From Streptomyces atratus (GTDB lineage: Bacteria > Actinomycetota > Actinomycetes > Streptomycetales > Streptomycetaceae): a DNA stretch of 64,000 nt. The DNA lies in assembly GCF_900119365.1 (NCBI RefSeq), contig NZ_FPJO01000009.1, forward strand, positions 124,001 through 188,000, in the 5' to 3' direction. Of this stretch, positions 17,403-26,422 are shown piece after piece. The notes beneath the pieces were generated by a model. That model was not told where the DNA came from. It did not search any database and saw only the letters and a list, made by a program, of their open reading frames with translations. Position numbers and translations under genes: made by a program. Positions within the stretch are counted from its first letter, which is position 1. Every line of letters begins with the position of its first letter.

Positions 17403-20134
17403 GGCTGCTCCGTTCCGAACTGCTCCTGCAGGAGCGGGATGTTGAGTTCCACGGTCCGCCCCGCGTCCACCAGGTTGATCACGCCGTATCCCTCGATGTT
17501 CAGGAGCCGCTGCACGACGGTGACGAAGACTTCCGCGTTCCGCTGCGACCGGCCGGTGGCCTCGGCCGCCGCTGCGGCCACGGCGTCCGGGGTGAGTTTG
17601 CCACCGGCGTCGGCCAGCGCATCGATGACGGCGACGACAGCCTTGCCGTCCGGCGGGCGGCGTACGAATTTCCGCTGCGTCTTGTAGCGCTGCGAGCCGA
17701 CGACCTTTCCGCCGAGTGTCAGCATCGCCGGTGTCACTTCGTCAGCGGCGAACAGCGCCTCGCCGGCCTGGGTTTCCGCGCGGCGCCGAGGCTTACGTGC
17801 CGTCGGCTCCTCGGTCTCCGCAGGTGCTGTTGCGGCGTCGTTGCCGGCCCGCCACCAGGCTGGCACGGTCTGCTCGTTCGGCAGCACCACCCAGCCGGAC
17901 GGCAGCAGTTCCTGCGACGGAACGAGCATGATCACGGGCACGGTCACCTCGGCAAGCGCGGCACCGCCGTGGTAGCCGGCTTTGCGTGGCGTGTATCGGA
18001 TGTCCTCGCGCCACGGCGCGACGATGGTGCCGCCGCCTTCCCTCACCCGCGGGCCGCTGAGCTCGACTTCGCCTTCGCCCGCCTCGCCGGTACGCCAGCG
18101 GGCGCTCTGTGCCCCGGGCGCTTTCAGGGGCCCCTGCCCTTGCAGCGAACGATCGAGCACATGCCCGTGGTCGGATACGAGCATGACGGGACGGCCATAT
18201 CCGCGTGCCGCGTTGAGCAGATCCAGCAGGTGGCTGATGTCCCTCAGCCGCCAGCTGGTTCGCTCGCCTTCCTGCCCGTGGTCGAGGGCGTCGTCGATGG
18301 TGTTGAGAACGACGGCGACGATGGCGTCCCCGGCGAGCGCATCCAGCAGTTCGGGGGCGAGTCGATGTCCCTCGGCGCCGCCGATCTGCCCCTTGTGGAA
18401 GAGCCTGCCGACGCGCCGATGCCGCTTCCAGAACGCCTCGAACCCACTGGTCTCCGCGGCCTGTTTGCCGTTGGTCGGTTCCCCCGAGAGCAGGGATGCG
18501 CGGCTGATGGTGGTGACGGAGGGCAGCATGGAAACGGCGGCATGGCGTCGCGGAGGAACGGCAGCCTGCGGCGCAGGAACGATCTCGGTCCACACCCGGC
18601 GGTCGATCTCGTCGCCCAGTTGGGCCGCTATCGCGGCGCTCATGCCGTCCAGCACGAGCACCAGCGGGCTCGTTCCGGATGCCAGCGGCACCGCCAGCGT
18701 CTTGAGTACGTCCTCGATCAGGAGGGCTCCTCCCGGCGCCTGGGACGACGCGGTGCGTGTCCAGCCGGCAAGACGTGCGGCGAACTGCTCGTCGAGAGCA
18801 CTGCGCCGTGCTCGTGCATTGCCGATGAGCAGGTGGTACGCCTGCCCCACGACCGGATCACCCATGGGGTCCCCGGCCGCCAGGACACGCAGCGCCCGGT
18901 CGGTCCACCCCCACTGGGCGAACTGCTCACCGACGGCCTGGCCAACGGACTCGGCGGTCGGGGTCGGCCCGTCGAGCCACCGCACCACCCTCACTGCCAT
19001 CCGCGCCGCCTCGCAGCTCGCCGGGTGCAGGCGTGCCAGCTGGTGTGCCAGTACCTGGTCCAGAGCAGCCTCGGCCGTCTTGGAGGAATCCGGGAGAGCG
19101 GCGGCCAGATCCCGCAGCCGCGCCCTGAAGCCCGATGGCAACAACGGGTCGACGCGCAGCGCCTGCCCCAGCCCTGCTTCGGAGGCGAGTTCGTCGGCCC
19201 GGTCGAGCACGGCGTACACGCGCTGGCGCGCCTCGGCGCCTGCAGGGGTACTGACCTCGGCCTCGGCGATCCAGCGGGCCAGGGTACCGATCACCGAGGC
19301 GGTGAACTTCGGCAGGTCCTCCACCGAGCGCAGGGTGGAGCCGAAAAGGCCCCCCAGCGCGAAGCTTGTCCCGGCAGGGGCCTCTGGTGCGCTCAGTACA
19401 GACCCCAGCACGCCGAGCGCCATCGCATCCTGCCCCCGGCCATCGGCGACCAGGGAGAGCAGGGTGGGTGCGGCTGCTCCGACGGTGTCGGTGAGCCAAG
19501 CGGTCAGGCCGCTGCGTTCCGCCCCCGGCAGCTCCTGGAACCGGGCAGGACCGGCTGTCGTCCGGGACCAGGCGAGCAGGGCGTTCGTGTCCAGTTCGAG
19601 GCGGTGGCCCGTGGAACCACGTCCGAGGCCCAGCCGCTCGCCGATCAGCGCCCGTACTGCGGCGTCCCGGGTAAGAACCGAGCCGCTGCGCGGCCAGCCG
19701 TCCACCGGTTCGGCTTCCAGCAGCGCCGTGAGCAGCCATGTCTCCCTGATCATCCGGGGATCGAGGTCGGTAGCACCGAACAACTGCTTGACGATCTCGG
19801 CCCGGTCGACGCCGAGGCTGCGGCGCCCCACCGCGTGTGCGCGTACATCCCAGCCCAGAGCAGTTGCCGAAACATCGCTGGTGACGACGAGCAGCCGATC
19901 GGCTTCCGAGCCGTCCAGAAGCTCCTGCCACGCGGCGACGATCCCGAGAACGGAGTCCTGGTCGCTGACCCTCACCGGCCGTTGCCTGCCGTCGATGCGG
20001 GCAGTGAACTCCGTCGGAGCCGTGCTGTCGTACCGCGCGTTGACGAGCAGAAGTCTGCAGTCCGCGGCACGGCGTAGCTCGGTCTCCAGAAGGGCTTCGA
20101 CGATCCGCCGGTCGATGAGCGGCCGCAGAGCCAT
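17399..20134 (-). CDS. pglZ: BREX type 2 phosphatase-fold protein PglZ
   Basis: A 911-aa PglZ protein, the hallmark BREX component, with an alkaline-phosphatase-superfamily domain. The first metal Asp is in LVLVLDGMSAAI near residue 490, and the second site is MLVSDHGHVLD near 650, so the core appears intact. The N-terminal 450 residues are a helical region. The C-terminus ends in a winged-helix-like segment (GRSQRNAEVFVTVVQRLLNIEG). I choose the ATG at 20132-20134 because it overlaps the pglY stop as ATGA. An in-frame start 63 nt further upstream would lie within pglY. PglZ is needed for phage exclusion in the Pgl system. Confidence 0.95.
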   Translation of the reverse strand: MALRPLIDRRIVEALLETELRRAADCRLLLVNARYDSTAPTEFTARIDGRQRPVRVSDQDSVLGIVAAWQELLDGSEADRLLVVTSDVSATALGWDVRAHAVGRRSLGVDRAEIVKQLFGATDLDPRMIRETWLLTALLEAEPVDGWPRSGSVLTRDAAVRALIGERLGLGRGSTGHRLELDTNALLAWSRTTAGPARFQELPGAERSGLTAWLTDTVGAAAPTLLSLVADGRGQDAMALGVLGSVLSAPEAPAGTSFALGGLFGSTLRSVEDLPKFTASVIGTLARWIAEAEVSTPAGAEARQRVYAVLDRADELASEAGLGQALRVDPLLPSGFRARLRDLAAALPDSSKTAEAALDQVLAHQLARLHPASCEAARMAVRVVRWLDGPTPTAESVGQAVGEQFAQWGWTDRALRVLAAGDPMGDPVVGQAYHLLIGNARARRSALDEQFAARLAGWTRTASSQAPGGALLIEDVLKTLAVPLASGTSPLVLVLDGMSAAIAAQLGDEIDRRVWTEIVPAPQAAVPPRRHAAVSMLPSVTTISRASLLSGEPTNGKQAAETSGFEAFWKRHRRVGRLFHKGQIGGAEGHRLAPELLDALAGDAIVAVVLNTIDDALDHGQEGERTSWRLRDISHLLDLLNAARGYGRPVMLVSDHGHVLDRSLQGQGPLKAPGAQSARWRTGEAGEGEVELSGPRVREGGGTIVAPWREDIRYTPRKAGYHGGAALAEVTVPVIMLVPSQELLPSGWVVLPNEQTVPAWWRAGNDAATAPAETEEPTARKPRRRAETQAGEALFAADEVTPAMLTLGGKVVGSQRYKTQRKFVRRPPDGKAVVAVIDALADAGGKLTPDAVAAAAAEATGRSQRNAEVFVTVVQRLLNIEGYGVINLVDAGRTVELNIPLLQEQFGTEQP

Positions 20135-23100
20135 CAGGACTGCGTCTCGTCTTCGGTGGAACTGGTGGTGCCGTCCTCGGCAGGGACCACCTGCCACGTG
20201 ATCTCCACAGCCATGCCGGGGTGTGCGGCCGAGTAGGCCAGGATCTCGTCCCAGAGATTGTCGATGGCCTTGTTCAGCGAGTTCTCGACGTGGCTGGGCT
20301 GGAGCCTGACCGTACGGGAGAGGCCCGTGCTCGGCTGACCGGGGGCCGTTGACGTGGCGGGGTCGCTGGAGGGGACGGACGGCCTGCCGTGCTGGGTGAG
20401 GGATACGTCGTCGGCGGCGGGCGGTTCGGGAACCGCCACCGGCTGCGGTGTGACGGGCGTCTCCACCTGTGTCAGCCGGGCCGCGTCCTGGACCAGGACC
20501 ACGGCCTTGGCCCGGATGGACCCGAGTACGGGGATCAGCGAGCGCTCGAATTCGCTGGTCGCAGCGGTCTCGGCGATCTCCGCGATCAGCCGTTCGGCCC
20601 GTTCCCCCACACTGTCCTGCCGCCCCGCAAACCCCCGCACACCGTCCAGCAGCGCCCAGTCCGCGTCGTCGAGCGCCTGGAGGACATCGCCTGCCGAGGT
20701 GATAACGGTGGCGAGGACAGCGTCACTCGTGTCGTGGGAGGCACCTGCCAGCTCCCGTACGAGCGCAGTTGCGTCCCGGTGGCGCCCGAGACGGGCCAGG
20801 AGGTCCGCCGCGTCCTTTCCGGAGGACAGCCGTTCACTGGTCTCCCGGTCCATACCGAGCGCCTCCGCGTGCCTGCTCAGCGAGGTGCGCAAGGCGTTGA
20901 CCGACTGCTCGAACTCCGCGGCCTTCTCGCTGACACCGGTGAAGAGCTTGTTCACATTGCGCGCGAACAGGGTCGGCTGGACGGCCACACCGAAGAGCTT
21001 CGCCGCCCGTAGCCTCGCGGTCGCATACTCCTCATCGGTCGGCAGCTGCTGTGCTCTCAGCCCGTAGCCGGCGCCGATGCGCTCCAGCTCGGGCGGCTGG
21101 GGCAGCGGGCTGCCGTGGTAGGTCCAGGCACGGTCGTCGAGCAGTGCGTAGGTCGCGATGATCAGGCTGCTGGTGTTCTTGTCCAGACCGGTCCAGCCGA
21201 GATCCTCAGCAATCCAGGTGCGGACCTCCTCGGCCGTGAGGTCCTCGACCCCAGGGCGGTGCTGGTGGGCGGCCTGGTTGATACGCGCACGCCAGTCGTT
21301 GCGCAGAACCAGCGGGCCATCGTGGACCTGGCCGAGTTCCAGCGGTTCGACGATTCTCTTGACGATCTTGAGATGGTGGCTGTCGACCTCGATGCGGCGG
21401 CCGCCGTCGTCCATGGCACGGGTGATCCACGTCAGAGCGGTCTTCAGTTCTCCGAGACTGACAGCCTTGCGGTCTCCGGTCCTGCTGAAGTCGGGGTGCT
21501 TGGGGTAGAGGGCGCGAAAGACACCGTCGGCGAGGTGCTGCAGATTGTCCTGGAAGGACTTGCCGCCCTGCAGCTGCGGCCTCGCATACTCGGGCAGCAG
21601 CGACAGGATGTGCTTCCCCTCGCTCACCTCCGCGGAGACGCTGTTCTCGTCCACCTTCGCAATGCCGTACAGCTGAGCCAGCGTCGCGGTGAGCTGTGAG
21701 GTGAGGGTGTCGCGCTGGGCGGCGAGCTGATGGCGCACGCGCACCCGGTCGTCGGAGTGGAGGTGGCCTGCATAGTCGTCGAGCCGGTCCCGCTCCAACA
21801 GATAGTTGATCTTGATCAGCCGACCGAGCTGGGCACTCTTCTGCTCGGAGAAGAACGAGGGCAGCCAGACCAGCGTCGGAGCCATGAGCCCTTCGGACCG
21901 GAGCGCCTCGACGCGCTGTGCATCGTCATTCGGGTAGTGCTGACCGTCATCGAAGGGATAGTCCAGAATGAACCGGACCCGCCCGTCCACGCCTGGGCAG
22001 AACTGGTCGGCGGACAACTGCGCGGTGTCACGGACGTTCTCGAAGACGAACTCGGCGGTGCGCTTCGTTCCCTGCCACACGATGTCGTGCTCACACACGA
22101 AGGCTCCGGAGTCCTTGAGTCCCAGCGCCTTCCACAACTGGTCCTTGACCCAGATCCGCCGGGCTCCGGTCCTGTCCTCGTCGGCGACCATGTCGAGCAG
22201 CGGCTCGATGTCCAGGTCGGACAGGTGAAGCGTGAAGACGGGGTCCTGGTCACCATCGGCGCGAATTTCGCCGAACTCGGCCTGCAGCTCACGCAGTCGG
22301 GTCACCACGAGCGACCCGGGAGCGACGGTACGGGAGCGGATCGAGCCGTGGTTCAGCGCAGCGATCCGCCCGCCGGTGAGTCTCTTGAGCGCCGGGACGT
22401 CGGGGGCGAGCGCGGCAAGAAGCAGGGTCTTGACGAACCGGTCGTCGGCGATGAACTTTTCGCTCTGCTCGGAGCCGTACTTCTCCAGGAGGTGTGCCCG
22501 GACCTTGGCGTGGAAGGTGTGCGCGGCCTCGGCCTCGTTCTTGAGGCGGTCGGTGAAGGCTTCCCCGGTACCGTCCGAGAGCACGTCCCACAGATCACCG
22601 AGCGGGATCAGTTCGCCCAGCTTGATGTCCCCGCGCCGCCTCCGAAGCATCTCCTGCAACAGTTTGAGACCAGTGCGTTCGCGCTGCAGGGCACCGGAGA
22701 GCGCCACAAGAACATTGAGCAGTGCAGGCGAAAGGGGATATACCGCCCGAAAGTCTGCCCAATCAGCATGCGTCGCACCATGAGCGTCGAGCAGAACATC
22801 CTTGACCTGCGAGTTGCTCGACTCGATGGTCGCGAAGGCATCATCGAGAGCAGCCCGGGCGAGCTGGTCCTTGGGCTTGAGAATGCGCTCCTTGATGATC
22901 TCCGGCAGATTGCGGTCCTCAAGACTGATCACATCGAAGCGCCCGGCAAGGTACTCGACCTGCTGCTCCAGATTCTTCACGTCCGCGCCCACTACATCGG
23001 CGCCGACGAGCTGGGAGAGATCGCGCTGTCGGGAGATGAGCGAAACGATCGGTACCGGCCGCGCGCTGTCCCCCGACTCGATCAGCTTGACCAACTTGCT

Positions 23101-23991
23101 GACCTCGGAGTTCACCTTCTCGCGGTTCGACATGTGTGCCTGCAACCAGAGGATCAGCTCATCGAGGAAGAGGATGATGCCGTCATAGCCGAGGGATTTG
23201 GCGTGCCGGCTGATCACGGCGAGACCGTTCTCCAGCGGCAGGAACGCGTGTGCATCGCCTCGGGCGCCCTCGGCGTACGAAGACATCGGCCCGGTCAGCA
23301 GTGCGGAGACCAGCCGATCCCGCAGAGGATCACCGGCGAGCGCGGCGAAGGCCCGGTGCAGTTCGGCCGGTGTCCACTGCGTGGTGGCCCCGTCGATCAC
23401 ATCCAGATCGTCCTCGACCACTTCGGACGTGCCACCGGTCACAGGCAGCAACTCTGCAAAGGCCGCGTCACCGATCGCCCCGCGAAACCTCTCCGCGTCG
23501 GCGAGCATGGAGTCCGCTCGATAGACGGGCGGGACGGGCGCATCAGGGTGGAGCCGCCGCACCTCAGCGACGTACCCACCGAGCAGTGCCGAGTCCAGGT
23601 CGGTCGAGCCGACGAGGTGGTACGGCACCATCAGGAACCGCTTGCCTTTCAGCCAGTCGTCGTGTTCGGCAATGACTTCCTGGAGCCTCGGCTTGGCACG
23701 GGCAGCCGGCGCGTTGTTCAGCACCGCGTGCAGCACGGTCAGGAAGTGGCTCTTACCTGAACCGAACGAACCGTGGAGGTAGGCGGCGTGCGAATTACCA
23801 CTGCGCGCAGCGGCGCGCACGATCCCGAGGGCCTTGCCGAAGGCCGCCTTGAGCTGGTCGGTGACCACATACTCGGCGACCCGGGCATCGGTCTCGGTGA
23901 AGCCACCAGTGAGCTCCACCTTGAAATCGCCGGCATGGACGTCTTCCTTGATGTCGATGACATCCCGCAGGAAGAGCTCATTCGTGGGCAT
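20134..23991 (-). CDS. pglY: BREX type 2 ATPase PglY (BrxC-like)
   Basis: A 1285-aa AAA-type ATPase of the BrxC/PglY family. Walker A is HGSFGSGKSHFL near residue 77, and Walker B is GIILFLDELILWL near 275. A long helical body follows. Near the C-terminus is a Pro/Ser/Thr-rich linker (TPQPVAVPEPPAADD and on, about 1185-1220) before a final conserved block. The ATG at 23989-23991 has GAGAGT upstream. An in-frame ATG 33 nt earlier would add a basic leader not typical of the family. ATPase activity of PglY is required for phage growth limitation in Streptomyces coelicolor. It heads the four-gene overlapping block. Confidence 0.95.
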   Translation of the reverse strand: MPTNELFLRDVIDIKEDVHAGDFKVELTGGFTETDARVAEYVVTDQLKAAFGKALGIVRAAARSGNSHAAYLHGSFGSGKSHFLTVLHAVLNNAPAARAKPRLQEVIAEHDDWLKGKRFLMVPYHLVGSTDLDSALLGGYVAEVRRLHPDAPVPPVYRADSMLADAERFRGAIGDAAFAELLPVTGGTSEVVEDDLDVIDGATTQWTPAELHRAFAALAGDPLRDRLVSALLTGPMSSYAEGARGDAHAFLPLENGLAVISRHAKSLGYDGIILFLDELILWLQAHMSNREKVNSEVSKLVKLIESGDSARPVPIVSLISRQRDLSQLVGADVVGADVKNLEQQVEYLAGRFDVISLEDRNLPEIIKERILKPKDQLARAALDDAFATIESSNSQVKDVLLDAHGATHADWADFRAVYPLSPALLNVLVALSGALQRERTGLKLLQEMLRRRRGDIKLGELIPLGDLWDVLSDGTGEAFTDRLKNEAEAAHTFHAKVRAHLLEKYGSEQSEKFIADDRFVKTLLLAALAPDVPALKRLTGGRIAALNHGSIRSRTVAPGSLVVTRLRELQAEFGEIRADGDQDPVFTLHLSDLDIEPLLDMVADEDRTGARRIWVKDQLWKALGLKDSGAFVCEHDIVWQGTKRTAEFVFENVRDTAQLSADQFCPGVDGRVRFILDYPFDDGQHYPNDDAQRVEALRSEGLMAPTLVWLPSFFSEQKSAQLGRLIKINYLLERDRLDDYAGHLHSDDRVRVRHQLAAQRDTLTSQLTATLAQLYGIAKVDENSVSAEVSEGKHILSLLPEYARPQLQGGKSFQDNLQHLADGVFRALYPKHPDFSRTGDRKAVSLGELKTALTWITRAMDDGGRRIEVDSHHLKIVKRIVEPLELGQVHDGPLVLRNDWRARINQAAHQHRPGVEDLTAEEVRTWIAEDLGWTGLDKNTSSLIIATYALLDDRAWTYHGSPLPQPPELERIGAGYGLRAQQLPTDEEYATARLRAAKLFGVAVQPTLFARNVNKLFTGVSEKAAEFEQSVNALRTSLSRHAEALGMDRETSERLSSGKDAADLLARLGRHRDATALVRELAGASHDTSDAVLATVITSAGDVLQALDDADWALLDGVRGFAGRQDSVGERAERLIAEIAETAATSEFERSLIPVLGSIRAKAVVLVQDAARLTQVETPVTPQPVAVPEPPAADDVSLTQHGRPSVPSSDPATSTAPGQPSTGLSRTVRLQPSHVENSLNKAIDNLWDEILAYSAAHPGMAVEITWQVVPAEDGTTSSTEDETQS

Positions 23992-24115
23992 CGGTGACTC
24001 TCGTTCCCTCACTCGGCGGTTCACACATTCCGCGCTGCGCGCATCTCGCCCCTATCTTGCCAGCTCACACGGCATACCAGCCAAGAGATGGAAACATCAG
24101 CAAAGGCTCTTCGAA

Positions 24116-24742
24116 TCACCTCCGCGCCGGGGCCAGCGGCTCGACGTGCGACCAGCTGAACGTCCGGTCTCCGTCGAGGTGCGCGTCGCCCCAGTGGATG
24201 GCGTGAATACCGTCCTCCCACGCGGAGGTGAAGAACACGGAAACGAGCTTCGTGGTGCGCCCGAGCTCCTCGAAAGCCTCGTGGAGCTCCTCGTAGGCGT
24301 CCGTGGTGAGAATGTCGTCCAGCGGGAAGAGGCCCTCCGGCGCCTCGGGCCCGTGGGCGGTCAGCATGCGCCTGCGCTGAGGCGAGACATCGGCCCGCAA
24401 CCGCGCACGGTCGAGTGGGACCGCTCGGTCGGCATAGCGAAAGGGAAACAGAGCGTGGCCGTTGATCACCGCGTAGGCGTAGCCGCGCAGCTCACGGACC
24501 GTGCCGCCGAGCGCAACGGCTTCATCGGCCAGCTCCTCGCGTACCGCTTCGGCCAGGACGTGTCCATACGGTCCGCGCTTTTTGAGATTCGCCTCGGCAT
24601 GAACGGCCCTCGCCCGCTGATGTGCCCGCGTCAGCCGCTTCGGTACGCCCGCAGCGAGACCGCTCGCCTGTGTGCCGAAGCGCTTCTGTGCCCACGCCGA
24701 GGGACTCGCCCCCTTGCCGTTCCACACCGCGCCATCGTCCAT
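24116..24742 (-). CDS. Unknown 208-aa protein between PIN gene and pglY
   Basis: I do not recognise this protein. It has a basic N-terminal half (WNGKGASPSAWAQKRFG, KRLTRAHQRARAVHAEANLKKRG), then an alpha-beta C-terminal half (GYAYAVINGHALFPFRYAD, TTKLVSVFFTSAWEDGIHAIHWGDAHL). His and Trp are clustered near the end, but no known catalytic motif is apparent. No signal peptide or membrane helix is present. The ATG at 24740-24742 is preferred to one 42 nt upstream. It lies 92 nt after the PIN-domain gene and 124 nt before pglY on the same strand, so it could be co-transcribed with both. The constant position inside a BREX cluster hints at a defence role. Confidence 0.75.
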   Translation of the reverse strand: MDDGAVWNGKGASPSAWAQKRFGTQASGLAAGVPKRLTRAHQRARAVHAEANLKKRGPYGHVLAEAVREELADEAVALGGTVRELRGYAYAVINGHALFPFRYADRAVPLDRARLRADVSPQRRRMLTAHGPEAPEGLFPLDDILTTDAYEELHEAFEELGRTTKLVSVFFTSAWEDGIHAIHWGDAHLDGDRTFSWSHVEPLAPARR

Positions 24743-24834
24743 GATCGCCCCCTGTCTCCTGTATCGCCCCCACCTGTGTGACATGGGCGGATGACAGGGA
24801 CAAGGGCGCGAATCAGCCGGAGGGCGCCGATCGC

Positions 24835-26256
24835 CTACGACTCGTCGCGCTCCGATGCCTTGTCTTCCTCATCGGACTCAGCACCGCCCTTGGAGAAAGC
24901 CGGCCAGAGCTGACCGCCCTCGAAGGACTCACGAAGCAGCGGGATCGTCTCGTCCGGGATACGGAATCCGCTGGCCCAGGAGGGTTCCGTCAGTGATCCG
25001 TAGATGGTGTGCAGCAGGAACGGCTCCTCGCCGCTCAGCACCCCCAGGTCCTCCAGCTCACGTGCCACTGTGCTGACCGGCCGGGTGAATCCCTTGAGCT
25101 GCCGATCCGGCGAGTAGCCCGCGAGGTCGTAGACCGTGTTCCGGTCCACGAACCCTCCGTTCGCAGCAGCGGCGACGATCACCTTGGCATGCGCCGGATA
25201 GCGCGCGACAAGCTGCTCGATGAACGCGTCCAGCGACTGCTGGCTCCAACCTTCGTCCAGCTCGTCGTCGTCCCGGTCCGCTCCGCGCAGCTGCTCCAGG
25301 TCGTCCACCGAGTCCTTGTCGACGTGCAGCCCTTCGAGCAACTGCTCGGCCCAGGTGAGCAGCTCCGCCGGAGTCAGCATGTAGAGGCGCACGTCTGCCT
25401 GCTCCCTCAGCTCCACCACGAGCTCGGCCCTGGGTCGCGCCGGGATGTCACCATCTCGCTGCTGCCACCAGTCCTTCTTGACGTCACCCGTCACCAGCAG
25501 CACATCGCAGGTACGTCGCTGAGCCTCCTGCAGCAACTGCAACCACAACAGGTAGTCGCCAGCAGCCCGCTCGGCCGGCTTGGTCTTGAAATCCTCGTAC
25601 CCGGGCGGGATTTCCTCGTCGGCCCGTTTCTGAGCTGTCTGGACAGCCTTGTCGTACTCATCGGTCGGCAGGGGCTCGCCGATGCGGCCCGACAGGAGAG
25701 GCTCCAGCTCCACGAGCACGGGGTCGCTGTGGGTCTCGGCCGTGCCCTCCAGCGCGTCGCGCTCGGCCTGACCGTCGATGATCCCCTGAAGTTCCTCCAC
25801 GGTCTCGGTGAGTGCGGACAGACTCTCGTTGATCCGCTGGGTGACGCCTTCGTCGTGCTTGAGGCGTACGTCCTTGACCCACCGATCGACGGCGTCACTC
25901 GCGGACCGCCGAACCCGCTCCAAGGCCGCCGAGGTTTCCTTGGCCTTGGTGCTGTGGTGGTGGCGGACGGATTTCTGCTCGCGGTTGCGCCAGAACTCGG
26001 TGAGCACCTGGTGCGGCACCCAGAGCCGGTCCCGTAGCTTCGTGAGCACCGCCAGGGTGTCCTGCCGGGTACGGGCGTTGGAGCGGTAGAGGTTGAGCAG
26101 TACGTTGGTGTCGAGGACGACCATCCCGCTCTGGAAGACCCGCTCGTAGTCGTTCTTTCGCGGGCTCTGATGGGCTCCGTCGCAGTCGAAGATCCCTCGT
26201 CCGAGCCCTGTTCCGGCCTCGGTCCCGTTCTCCGCCGGATCATCCTTGAACGCCAT
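24835..26256 (-). CDS. PIN-like domain protein (PIN_8 type)
   Basis: A 473-aa protein whose N-terminal half is a PIN-like nuclease domain. The first acidic site is MVVLDTNVLLNLYR near residue 45, then VLTEFWRNR near 85, and CDVLLVTGDVKKDWW near 255. These place the Asp and Glu residues expected for a metal-dependent RNase. A helical insert (about 95-200) separates the strands, as in the PIN_8 group. The C-terminal 150 residues form a second domain with a winged-helix look (QSLDAFIEQLVARYPAHAKVI and TVARELEDLGVLSG). No antitoxin-like gene is adjacent. It may be an abortive-infection effector or act with the 208-aa protein downstream. Confidence 0.85.
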   Translation of the reverse strand: MAFKDDPAENGTEAGTGLGRGIFDCDGAHQSPRKNDYERVFQSGMVVLDTNVLLNLYRSNARTRQDTLAVLTKLRDRLWVPHQVLTEFWRNREQKSVRHHHSTKAKETSAALERVRRSASDAVDRWVKDVRLKHDEGVTQRINESLSALTETVEELQGIIDGQAERDALEGTAETHSDPVLVELEPLLSGRIGEPLPTDEYDKAVQTAQKRADEEIPPGYEDFKTKPAERAAGDYLLWLQLLQEAQRRTCDVLLVTGDVKKDWWQQRDGDIPARPRAELVVELREQADVRLYMLTPAELLTWAEQLLEGLHVDKDSVDDLEQLRGADRDDDELDEGWSQQSLDAFIEQLVARYPAHAKVIVAAAANGGFVDRNTVYDLAGYSPDRQLKGFTRPVSTVARELEDLGVLSGEEPFLLHTIYGSLTEPSWASGFRIPDETIPLLRESFEGGQLWPAFSKGGAESDEEDKASERDES

Positions 26257-26422
26257 GGTGCTCTGTGCTTCCCCTCGTTGGCCCCGTCATGCTCCCCGGG
26301 GCGATGAAGCGCATGGTTCCAGGCTTGGCCGTGATACGAGAGAGCTATCTCGGCCAACTGAGCACGACCGGTGCAGGAGCGCTGACGGCGTGCGGGAGAA
26401 GTATCGGAACGGAGAGAGCGGC

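Noticed and set aside
17390..20077. An 895-codon plus-strand frame over pglZ
   Set aside because: Composition and lack of any domain show it is the antisense shadow of pglZ. Similar long shadows over pglY, pglW and the DUF4011 gene were also dropped.
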